Assembly: GCF_050436995.1 (NCBI RefSeq)
Contig: NC_134753.1
Coordinates: 13,826,001-13,890,000, forward strand
Reading direction: 5' to 3'
Length of the DNA stretch: 64,000 bases
From: Anticarsia gemmatalis
Taxonomy: Eukaryota > Arthropoda > Insecta > Lepidoptera > Erebidae
The notes beneath the pieces are model-generated. The model saw only the letters and a list, made by a program, of their open reading frames with translations. It was not told where the DNA came from and ran no database searches. Positions 38,411-50,900 of the stretch are shown piece after piece (position 1 is the stretch's first letter; each line of letters starts with the position of its first letter). The position numbers and the translations under genes are program-made.

Positions 38411-41400
38411 GTGAGTAGATTTTCATTTATTTTTATAACCTAGTGAAATGTTAGTGACGATGTTCAGTTTCGCCGGTTCCTATCGTACGACACGCCCCTC
38501 GGTGACGGGCGCGAGCACGAGCAGGCTGTAGGAGCGCTGAGCTGCGCGAGACAGCGGCGTCCCGGTGGCCCACGCTGGTCCGGGACTCTCCCGCCACTCA
38601 GTGCTGTGTAGTAGTCACTGTAGATTGTAAATCAAAGCTCAGCTCCCCAAGGCCGCAATATCATTGTTGATTGATTGAACACCTCAATTGGCCTCAGTAT
38701 AACACAAGCTACTACATAGTTTTAGACCCACATTCATTTAGGAAAACTGGGACAAAGTTTGTTTTACAACCTAGTTAAACATGATTTAAGTATAACACGA
38801 TTATTATCAAAAATTGTCCTACCCCTGTAATTTTTGTCTCTTAGTATTAAAAGCTGTTAACTATTATCTAGACGAAGTTTTTAATGTGAACCATAAAAAT
38901 AATTTAAAGTATGAGATAACTTTTGAGTTGATGAACAGGGTTACTCTTAACTTACAAAGTTTTTAACTATTATGAATGTAAAGTTAACAATGAAGAAATA
39001 AATTAAATATGAATAGGAGACAGTTAACTGTTAGTAAACAAACATGAACTCAGTCACAAGTGCAGTGTACAAGATAATTATTAATAGATCTAGACATCTG
39101 ACTACTTACAGTTATAACTCATTCCTGTAGTTAAATGTGGGGAAGTCCAGAGTATTATTATATTTCCGGAAATAGGAGATTAAGAAAAGTAACTTTGTTG
39201 TTTCTTGTGTTATTTTAACTGGTTTCACCTTGGTTGCTATTGTAAAAGTTTTACTGAAATTGTGAAAAAATATTTCAATTTGTTAAACTGTAACCTAGAC
39301 CTTTGAGATGTCAGTTCCTTGACTGTCAGCAGAATGTCAATTGTTTCAGAGTTCTTTTTTTTATGAATACATAATGTCCATATTTTTGTGAACTACAAAG
39401 CTGTAAATGTAAAAGTGTCTTAACTCTATATATAAAGAGACAGTGTATAAATCTGTGGTGTTTGAAAACTGTTATGTTGGTAAGAATCAAATATATGTAA
39501 AGATCTTGTCACACAACTATGCATATGAGTTGACAAAACTTGCCGACTGTGACCATGAAACTATGTGATAAGAATTTATTAAAAGTCATGTATTCAATAT
39601 GGATAACATGTTGTGTATGCATCCCAGTACTTAGATACTTACTGCTACAGTTAACTCATTAGTTAAATTTTCAGCTCACATCCTATTTATGTCAATTACT
39701 TGTTAGTTAAGACAATGTGTATATTTATTGAAAGCCTAATATCAAAGATTCGTTTATAAAAAATAGGTTTTGAGGATACAGAATACAGGATAACAACTAA
39801 CTAAAATAGGGATATGACCTTCATCACTGTATTGACAGCACTAAAATCACAAAACAAAACAACTTTACACAGTATTGCAATCTACCACAGTTAATTATAG
39901 ATTTATTAAAACAAAAAAGTATATAATAAACCAAATAACAAAATTACTAATCAATTGCTCAAGTATATCACAAAATTTCAGCAAAGTGTGCACTTAAAAC
40001 AGTGTCCAGAGCATCCTACACTGTTGTACAAGCGGCGCGGTTTGTTTTATCGCCATTACCACGATCGTACGAGCACGTTATCAGTACACGTAATGTTCGC
40101 TACATCTACTCACTGATACCTACGCATTACCGTGGAGAAGCACTCTGTCCTCTCAACACCGCTAAGTACACGAATTATGAAGAAATTGACTGAACGATAA
40201 TTATTTCTGAGACAGGAAACTTTCTCGCGAAGTGCGACTGATTTTGCATCAAAATATTGGGACTGATTTTTATCAAAATAATTTATTCATTTAGGTCAAA
40301 TACAGACACTTATGATAGCCTATAAAACAGACATCGAAAATATCGCCTGTTTAGAATGTAGGGTCAATAAGAAGTGCAGTATAAAACTAAATTATGTGTT
40401 ACGCCTGTGCCTATTCCTTCATAACAATGTAAGTAAATAGTGCTATGGTGACGCAGTAGGTGGTAGCATGAGACACGTGATGGTGGAGGGTGGGCGCGTC
40501 TCGTGGGCGACCGCGACTCATTGACCAACGACCAGCCTTGACTGACAACTGACATACTTCACATCAAACTATGATCCTTATCAAAACGATGTTTTATATC
40601 CGGTATACATTTAAACTACCAAATGTATTAAAATCCGCGTAGTTTAGCCGCTGATAAGATTTGCTATCAGATAGAGGTAAACAATAAACAAATGTTACAT
40701 TAAACAGAATGATCAATTTTGTCTGAACGACGTTCATTGTATAGATACGTACCTACTGCAATCAATATTAAATGATCTGAAAGTTTGCGTGTGTGTATTT
40801 GACAACTTCATATGTAAATTCAATTAAAAATTGAATACATAATAAAATATTGATGATTAATGCAGTACGCCAAAGCAGCAATGTACTGCATGGTGGCTAC
40901 CAAATTGACGTACACCAGTTAATAAGTAAGATTCCTACATCCCCAAAACTCATGCTGACAGAACTGAAGTCATTACCTTTCAAATATTTTATTCGTAAAA
41001 TCTTTGCTTCTGGGAGAAGTATCAAGTAGAAAGTGGTTTGTACAAGATTTGGAATTCATATATTTCTCCACTTGGCCGATAGTTCTGGTGCATACAATAA
41101 TTTCTGATGTAGCATTATGAATGAGGCGTTAAACTATTATGTTGTTAGTTCCGAGTAACGCAACACTAATCGATTATGATAAAACTGCGATATAATACAT
41201 AATAATGTACTAATACTGCACATGCTTTGTTCCGACCGTGAAAGCTAACTACCAACCAGGTTTCTTAAAATAAATTGTTTACGAGATCACAGATGAAATG
41301 TAATAGAGTTCGCATACATTTAAATCAGTGGATGTATGGTGTAAAATGTATTTCTTAGAACACGAAGACAACATTTACTAAGTAATAAGTACCTACAGAT

Positions 41401-41886
41401 CAAATTTCAACCACTTGTCGTTTAGAGCAAACAAACGCTTACTTTGTACTTTCTCATAGAGTAAACAAAGAAATGTCACGAGTGTACAAATAGGAAAAAA
41501 CCTTATTGTAGGTAAATGGAGACGACATTGATGCCTAATTTTATAATATGCAAAGTTTCAGATTGATAAAATTATTGTAGTTTTACCACTTTCCAGACAC
41601 CAGGGACCTTTGTTTAAGCTTTGAAATATGGATTACATTTATATATTTCCATATGAATTGTAGTTTTAAAATGGAAGTACATTTGCATCTCAAAAGGATT
41701 ACACTGTCGTTATTCATAAGTTTTAAAATGTAAGAAGCATATCGCTTTGTGCTGCACGGTCGTAATTTACATGATGGCCGCGTATATTAGCACTCCACGC
41801 CCTGGACCCGCCCACTGTTCACACACTGTATTGTACAGAAACAACTCCCTTTACATCCATACTAATATTATAAATGCAAATGTAAC

Positions 41887-41921
<35 letters not shown>

Positions 41922-44900
41922 GCTACTCAATCACGCCTAAACTACTGAACCAATTTGCATGAAATTTGGTATGGAGATATTTTGATACCCGAGAAAGGAC
42001 ATAGGCTACTTTTTACCCATGACGCATTTCCCGGGAAAATTCAGGTGGCCAATTAAGTCGCGAATAATCAATATTATAATGACATTTAATTAACTAAATT
42101 CCGTTGTCATGGCAACTGTTTTAATGGCGGATATGCATTAGCATGACTTCGTTATATTAGGAGATATTTAAATAATTTTGATATATTTTTCGTGAAAAAA
42201 GGCATATATTATATCATCACGCTACGACCAATAGGAGCAGAGTAACAGTAAAAAGTGTTATAAAACGTGGAAAATTCTGACCCATTCTCTCTTATGTGAC
42301 GCAAGCGAAGTTGCGCGGGTCAGCTAGTTATAACTATATTTTATTAACTGCCCTGCCAATATGGAGATTTCCATTTATTTTATAGGTGAATGTAGCAAGC
42401 ATGTAGGTACAGTTTGACGTCTTGTGATAAGTCAACATTTAGTGGCAAAGTGTTATTTATTTTAAAGTAACAGCGTCATGTCGCTTCTACATAATACCTT
42501 GTGGTCGGTGAACACATTTGTTATGTCGACGTCTCAATCAATCACTGCAAAACTAAGGACCTCGTGTAGGCTTATGTAAAATATTTAATTCAGCCGAGCT
42601 GGTCAAGTGCTATTTAACCTAGTTAGCAGAAGAGGCGTTATCGTCAAAAATATTTGAAGAACTGAGCAGGTTTTCTCTCGTTATGTAAAATCTCATGATG
42701 AAACAATGCATATACATAAAGAACATTGTCTTCGTTCAGAGGTTAGCAGCGACTAAAGAACGCCACTTGCTACGAACGTCTCCTGATTCTTTCACATCCA
42801 TACATGTTGTACAGGACCATCAGTTCCGAGTACTACGCCCAAATAAAGTATACGTTTGTTTGTATTGCAGAAATCTCCAGCTAAAGGCGGAGGCATACCA
42901 AAGATGGATTGGAGCGAGTTCGACACGTTCCCGGGCTCGTTCGAGAAGTGCACGCTGCTGACGGCGGCGCTCACGCACCTCGGCCTCTACATCCTCATGT
43001 TCCTCGGCTTCGTCAACCAGCTGCTCTTCAAACCTAAGGTCGCCACTGAGAAAAATAGAGAGGTATGTTCAAACACAGCATAGACATCACAACTTTTAAA
43101 CTCATAAGCGCGAACATGCATTTTACCTTTTAAAATGCATGTTTGCATTTTACCTTGAATTACCCGACGTTTCGTCGCAGGTTGCATTTTCCATTCGCTG
43201 GTTAATATTGTTAGCCCGACATGTGATAAGAACCATAAACATACGTTTCTTGACAAGAGGTTGAGAAAGTAAACAAACCTGTTAATGTCCCGATACTTTG
43301 ATTAATAGTGATAACTTGTGAGAATCCACGGTACATCGTCTAGTGCCAATGCACTAAGGCTTGACGATCACCTTAATCAGTGCATTTCACGCGCCGTTAA
43401 CTAGCAATTATTAAACATTATTATATTTATATAAATAAAATACTTCAATAGAAAAATAAATAAAATTAAAGGTTGTTATAATTGTGCGATTATGATTATT
43501 TAATGAATGACAAGTATTTACAAAAAACTAAATTGAAATCACTGCTTCCGTTCGGGACTTATGATGCCACAGACAGTCACGTCAAACTTATAACACCCCT
43601 CCTTTTACGTCGGGGGTTAAAAAGAATAGTTCACTAATCAAGTTGGACATTAGTACGTATTATTATTTTTATTTCTGTTACATTACTATTGCACAATCGA
43701 TGTTTTACCCATACATTAATCTTAACCAATTATAAATGCTCTGTATTACCGGTTTTCAATGTGAATATTTCCAAACTCGTTTATAAACACTTGTTGAACG
43801 AGTTAATAATGATAATAACAATTAATACAAAAAAGGTATTATTAAAAACAAAAACAATAAGTATTGTACACTGTACAATATCAGTCACGCTCAGTTAAAT
43901 AACGTTTTATAAAAATATAACACTAATTATATGCTCATTAACATAATGTTATTAGTTTTTGTGCAAAAAGTTGTTGAGTACGATAGCCGACGGTGGAGAT
44001 CGTACCAGCTGATACTAGTGATTATATCATCTTATACAATACTCACGTGCTAATGTTTGTGTACACTTTTTATCGTCGTATTTTACTCGTTAGTGAGTTA
44101 TTTTGTATAAAGTCTCGGTTATGACTTGCTTCTACTTGGAGAGTAGACTTTGACTGACGAATTTGCCGCTAATTAGTTCGGCTAAAAGTATAATTTATTC
44201 TAATTTGGTCGTGAATAAATGTTTAAATTAAACTACTTAATTATACTCTAGTATTACTTTTGAAAATATAGAGAAAACATATTGTTCTAAACTTCAAAAA
44301 TATATTTACTTACAGATACAGTACTTTTACGAAATACAAAGCACGTATTCGTACTAATATCATTAAAATTGTTCGAAAAATGTCTTGTGATGTGTACAAA
44401 GGATCTTATTTATAGAAACGTTTTAGAGTAGCATTTACATTGGTAATCGGAATACATCGAATGCCAAAATGGATAGCCGAGTGTTCCTTATCGAGACAAC
44501 AATAACCTGTGCTACCGTACCACGAACATTGTTAACACTGAATCATTACTTTATTACAACTTTGCAATGTTGTTAAACAGTAAAGCATACTTTGAAGTTA
44601 AACCTTATTTTGCAGAAATAATGTGTTAAACATTATTTCTGTAAAATTTTAAGTTTAACTCATTTAATGGCTATATTTTCATTGTATATTTTTTGTGTTG
44701 ACTACGGTGAATGCTATCTCTTTATACTATCTTTCAACAGTTATGACTGTAGTGTGTCACTGTACAAATGTCTGCAGTAGTCCAGTTTTTGCATTAATTA
44801 CATTTGATTCAATAAAATAAAATCGTCATATACAGAAAGTTAAGCTCTACACCAGGAAACATGAGTATTGGTATCATTGTTGACGTTCCTGTAGCCGCTA

Positions 44901-47900
44901 GTATACATTTTCAAGATACAATTGAAATAATATTATTCTTAGGAAAACCAGAAGTGGATTTTATTCCTATTAGTCACAATCTTTGGCAAAATAACAAGCT
45001 CTTTAAACATGCAACCTAATTAACTACGTCAACAATGAATTATAGACAGAATAGTGAAAACAATACTGCTTGATCATACAAACGGGCAGAGGTACCCCTT
45101 AGCTAGTGAACCCTATGGTAAAGAGAGCCCAGAGTGAGCTCGCAAGCCCTTTTATAGACGACGGATCGTCACATTTATTTTTCTTCTTCTACCATAACGG
45201 ACTACTGACACTATTATTTGCGCTCTGATGACGGTTTGAACTGAACTTGCTGCGCATGTGTCTGTAGTGTGGCTAGCTTTCTTTTCACATTACTGTAACG
45301 GTAGCGGGATATCGAAAGGAAACGTCACAGCGCACTGCGCTATCTAGAGCAGCTATTTATAACATTTTAACTATATTTTTATGTAAGACAACACAAATAC
45401 AATATTTGAAATATCACTACATAGTATAAAGCAAACTCGCTTCCCGCGTTTGTCCCTATGTCTGTAGTTATGTATGCTTAGATCTTTAAAACTACACTGC
45501 GGATTTTGGTGCGGTTTTTTTAAAAGATAGAGTGATTCAAGAGGAATGTTTAATTGTAAAATAACTGTTTAAACGGCCGGCGGCTAGTGTTAAATAATAC
45601 CAATAGACCAATACCTTACCTCCTGTAAGGTTTAAAATTAAAAAAATATGAAAATGTATAGGATTTATTTAATATACCTGTTATTAACCAATTAATGAGC
45701 TCAATTTAAACTTTTTTTGAGTAAATCATGGTCTATGGTCTATGATTGCACAAACGCAGCGCAGGTTGTGAACGATGGCGATATAATTAGTTGATGGGAG
45801 CGAGAATTAATTCGTCCGTGTATCTGTGTTACAAGTGTTATTGTATGAACAATGTGTATGTGGAACGAACAAACGTTGAAATAGTTCAGTGCCGTTTGAT
45901 TAGTAGCCGTTATTTTAAATAGTTATAGTACTTTTTGATTTGTCAATGAAGGGCGGTGAGATATTATTATGCTGGGTAGTCGCATACGTACGTCAGTTAA
46001 ATACTGATAAAGAGAATCACTGATAGTATACACTATTCGGCAAAGGGACGGTGAAGTAAAGTACCGTTGACGGTGAAAGCCCATAGACGGGTAACCGTTT
46101 ACACAGAATGCAATTTTGAATCTACATAAAGCGTCAAGACTATATTTTAAGCGATATGACGTTATTTGGCAATGAAATATAAACGTAACAAAAAGCAATG
46201 ACTTCATTTGGCCTAGACGATTATTATTAATCAGTGTCTTTTACGTACTGCCGTGTATATAAACACGTCTATTATATTGGGAACTCTTGTTAGCAAAGAT
46301 ACCCTTAGGTGAATCTCGTGATATGGAAGGCTAGCAAGAAAAGCCTCTGGAAAACATCAGCAGTGGAACAGTGATGGGTTAAAAAAAAGACGTGGTTTTA
46401 TATCGACGTTGGCATGATCCTCCTGTTTTCAACCTGTATAATTGCTTTACAGTACATTTACATGTGCGTGAACGCCACTCTGTGTGCATTCGTATTCGCT
46501 CCACATACGTTGAACAGTGTACAAGCACATGAGTGCAATCAGTGCACACGAACCGAACAACATAGAGAGCTCTATTAGACGTGTTCACGTCGTTTATACT
46601 CAATCAAAAACTATGAAGGAATGTCCACATTATCCATACTCAAGTATATCACCAAATTATGTTTGCACGAATCGAATAACTTGTATGTTGTTAAGATATT
46701 AATGCATATTTCCTAGTGTTAGTGTGGGAGTAGCCTTATTAAAAAGCAAATTAGATATTATTGCTTTAGCAATTATTATAATTGTTTTTGAGTTATTTCC
46801 ATTATTTTTGACTAACTGACCCGTGCAACTTCGCTTGAGTCACGTAAGAGAGAATGGGTCATAATTTTCCCCGTTTATGTAACATTTTTTACTGGTACTC
46901 AGCTCCTATTTGTAGCGTGATGTTATTAAGCCTTCTTCAATAAAAAGGCTACCCAACACTAAAATATTTTTTAATTCGCACCAGTAGTGATTAGAGCGAA
47001 TAAACAAACAAACAAGCTCTACAATTTTATAATAATAGTATAGATTATACTTTAGTATTTACGTTCAACACTACGTAAACACTTATTTGTCGAATATTCA
47101 GCATTTTGATAGTTAAATAGTGATGTCAGTGTGGAGGCCACGCGAATAATCGCAGATCAGCTGACAGTTGAGACACTACTGCGCTTGTCACACGAAGCGA
47201 TACGACCTCCAAATTTTGTTGCTTTTTTGTCATTAACGTTTGCGTTATTGGACGTATAGAGGTCATAGAAATACGGTCACTAGTTTCAGGCCAACTTGCA
47301 TACATACACATAAAATTTCCCCTTTTTCTTTTTTCTCATAGGGGTAGGCAGAGACCAAAGAACACCACTTGCTACAATCCTTACAAAGTCCCCTTGCCTC
47401 ATTCACATCTATACATCTTACCATGCCTATAGGAGCATTTTTTCAGGACATCGCTGATGTTATCTGTGTAACAAGTTGTATATTGTTCTAATAAATCTTT
47501 ATTCAATAGTAATTATCCCTTATTTGTAAGGAAGTATAATATATTGTTAATTAGTTGTTTTCTTCTTAGTCGTGTCATAGATTTTCCCTTAATCGTCTTC
47601 CTGTATGATTTCCCCGCAAGCAGTCAACTAGAGCCTTGAACTATTGAACTATGACGTACACAATAGTTAAAGACATTCCTTATGCGTGTAAGCAATATTT
47701 TGATTCCAATATTACCTTATTATTCCCTGCAAAAGGAAACCCTCGTCGATCACTGCAGCCCTGGTCTCTAAACTAATGTTCTCCTGACCTATATTCAACT
47801 ACGGCGGCCAGTTTCATTAAAACCAACAAATTGTGTAGGTCTTTCTTTATAATGTCCAAGCGTGTGCACAGTAAGTATACACAAGTACATTCTCTATATC

Positions 47901-50900
47901 ATTAAGTTTTGGGTTCCAAACTAACCAACAAAAGGACTGAGAGAAAACCGCTTTTTTCTACGGCTGTCGTCGGCTCGTTCAATGTCCACATAACAGGAAG
48001 GTGGCGGGAATTTGAGGAAGGAAATGTTTCCCTTTCTCGATGTAGGTATGGATTATCCAACCACGATGTTCCTTGTTCATTACCGTCATTAGGGTCATTA
48101 CCGCATAGTTTAACAAATATTCCCCGGAACAGATACAAGTGAACTAGGTAATGTAATTGTGTACCTAGTATTGTCCTCTTGACCCATATTCAGTCAGTAC
48201 CAACAGTTCATTGATTAACTTAAAGCTCTGAAGTTTTTGTTCATATGTATAGATTGCTACAGACACACTATATTATCTAACCTTCCATTGGTCAATGAGG
48301 GAATAGTAAGTCTTTACGTGCTCTCCACGTCATAGAAAAAATTACCAGCACTAAGAGTTCAAATACCTAAAGTCTTTGGAAGTTTCAATGGAACTGAATA
48401 CCGTATGTTAAATGTATTGTACTAAACGCACTGAGTTTCGAGTACACTCGTACGATGTTACGCTGTTTCGTTAGCATCATTAGCGCAGTGGCAAGTGGCG
48501 CACGCGCCGCGCCTGTTGCACAACACACTGACTTACAAACATATCGTAACAATCAGCTGTTATACTTGTTATGTTAGCCACTTTACAAGAGAAGAGAAGA
48601 AAACTCTTACTTTCATTTTAATATCCAGAGTATTTAGTGTGGGTTTGACCCGTCTTTAGACCCTCGTCCTGACTGTATGCCTGTTTTTAGAAGAATAAGA
48701 CTGATTTCTGGGCTTTCCGAGGCAAGAAGATATGTTTCAAACACCACCAGCAGCCATTCATCTACGACTGCTATGACTCTAGCGCAACATAGCTGATTGT
48801 ACCCAAAATCAATCAAAATAATAATTTTACTTTAATAGTACGAGAGGCGCCACGTGATAATAAGTAACACACGACAGCTCTCACACATATTAGCATAAAT
48901 TAAACTTCACTCGTAAATATTGTTTCCAGTAACGTTTCTAGTAATTGTCAAACATAGTTTACAAATTGGTTTTACTTTTTTATGCTGCTTGAAGCGTCTA
49001 AATAGGCTTGGCCATTTATTTTATTTCACATGTTCATGTAACCCTATTTACTACAAATAAAAATATTATAATATTATTTTAAGAATCAGCGCTAAGGCTG
49101 GTACCACGTATTTAATTCAGGAACTAGGGGCCAGGACAACAACCCAGCTGCCATTTCAAATGCTTGCTGATACCTGCTGAAAGAACTATCTATTTTCAAG
49201 GATTAGCATAATTGATGTTATCACAGTCAATTACCTTGGAGATATTGAGACGCCCACATTGTTTTATTGTGGAGATAATGACGGATTACCGCTTATCGCC
49301 TCATACTTTGTGTCACGATACTTATCTACTAATTGTGCATACTGAGCGATGTGTTAGTATGTCCAGCTTACAGGAATGTCTAATGTTTACAGTTTATATG
49401 AGTCATAATCGTTTTGATAATGTTAGTATCTAATAGTAAATGTAGTGACTGTCTCGGGTTAAATCGAGTGTATTTGTCTACTGACCACAAGAGCTCGTGT
49501 TTAATTTCCAGGTGAAGCTGTGTAGGTACTAGGTTTAATTTAATCAAATGCTTTAGAAAAATTCTTAGTCGCTGCCTCCGGTTCAGTAACAAGACCTGTG
49601 AAGAGCAAGAAGTTCGTCTCCTTTTAGTTAAAAATCTTCACTAAGCAAAGGTTTTGCAATTTAAGCGATATAGACTTATATCTTTCAGAGAACTGCAATA
49701 AAGTGAATAGTATTTCAGTTTATCTGACTAATACCTGAACGCATTATTCTTAACGACCAACCTTGCATTACTATCAATAATTGATTATAAATCATACTTA
49801 TTTATAACCGCGGCGTTATTACGATCACTATGAATACACTCTATGTAAACACTAATTTTAAAAGCATTTCCATGAAAATATATGAACTGGAGCCATAGCA
49901 AAACTTGAACGTTCTGCAGCTATCCAAATTCCATTGTTAGAGAAGGATATAATTATACATGCCATATATTTATTTATTTATTTATTTTAAACTTCATATA
50001 CATGTGTATATAGGCGGACTTAATGCCAAAGGCATTATCTACCAGTCTACCTTAGGGTGATGCAGAGATTGAAAGAAGTAGGTGTTTAAAAAAATAAAAA
50101 TAAAGGAAGTTAAGAACCAGGTTTACCAATAAATAAAAATAAGGTCATGTATGTACGTGTACTTAAATATAGATAGGTTTATACATACATAATGATTAAC
50201 AAATAAGAAATATTAAATACATATATATACCCATATACATAAATAAATAATAAAATAAACTATATACTGAATTATACAATATATATATTATGAATAATAA
50301 ATATACATAAATAAAAACTAAGACGAGTGTGACGATTCTGCTACTTGTTTTAACAAGAAATTCCGCACTTTGCTCTTAAACGTATGACGGTTAGTGGACG
50401 TCCTGATTTCAAGAGGTAGCGCATTCCATAATAAAACCGATTGGACAGGAAAGGAAGAGTTGACAAACCCAGAAGTGTGAGATGGACATAGAAGAAGAAG
50501 ATTGTTTGAGGAACGGAGGTTACGGTTGTGATTGTCGCACAGATATTGAAAGTAGGGAGTTAGGTAGGCTGGGGGAGTAGAAGAAGAGAGAAAAGAGAAG
50601 AGAGTCGTGAGTGCACGTAAGTGACGACGCTCACGAATAGGCAGCCACCTAAGTTGGGAGCGATAAGTAGATATATGATCATACTTGCGGAGGTTGAAGA
50701 TGAATCGAATGCAGTTGTTAAGAAGACGGTCTAGTTTGTTGAGGAGATCTGCATTCAGGTCAAAGTAACACACATCACCATAGTCGATCAGAGGGAAGAT
50801 TAAGGTCTGCACAAGCATAGCTTTAGTCCTAGAAGGTAAAAAGTTCTTAAGACGATAAAGAGCCCTCAGTATGCCAGTGACCCTTTTACAAACATTAGAA

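Larger units (their letters stand above)
38411..42870 (+). other. Sptlc2: SPTLC2 intron 1
   Basis: 4.5 kb, AT-rich, with one CpG-rich island (about 38470-38610), a Helitron-like element (41856-42328) and a reversed LINE relic (42737-42812). No nested gene is supported. Confidence 0.6.
43063..49965 (+). other. Sptlc2: SPTLC2 intron 2, left part
   Basis: AT-rich. It holds hairpins at 43113-43143 and 44596-44660, a SINE tail (46341-46389), a reversed Helitron-like element (46811-47044) and a reversed LINE relic (47330-47425). No coding sequence is supported. Confidence 0.55.

Noticed and set aside
41886..41922. (CTGT)n run considered as a CRISPR-like or satellite array
   Set aside because: It is a simple tetranucleotide microsatellite inside a Helitron-like element, with no spacers.
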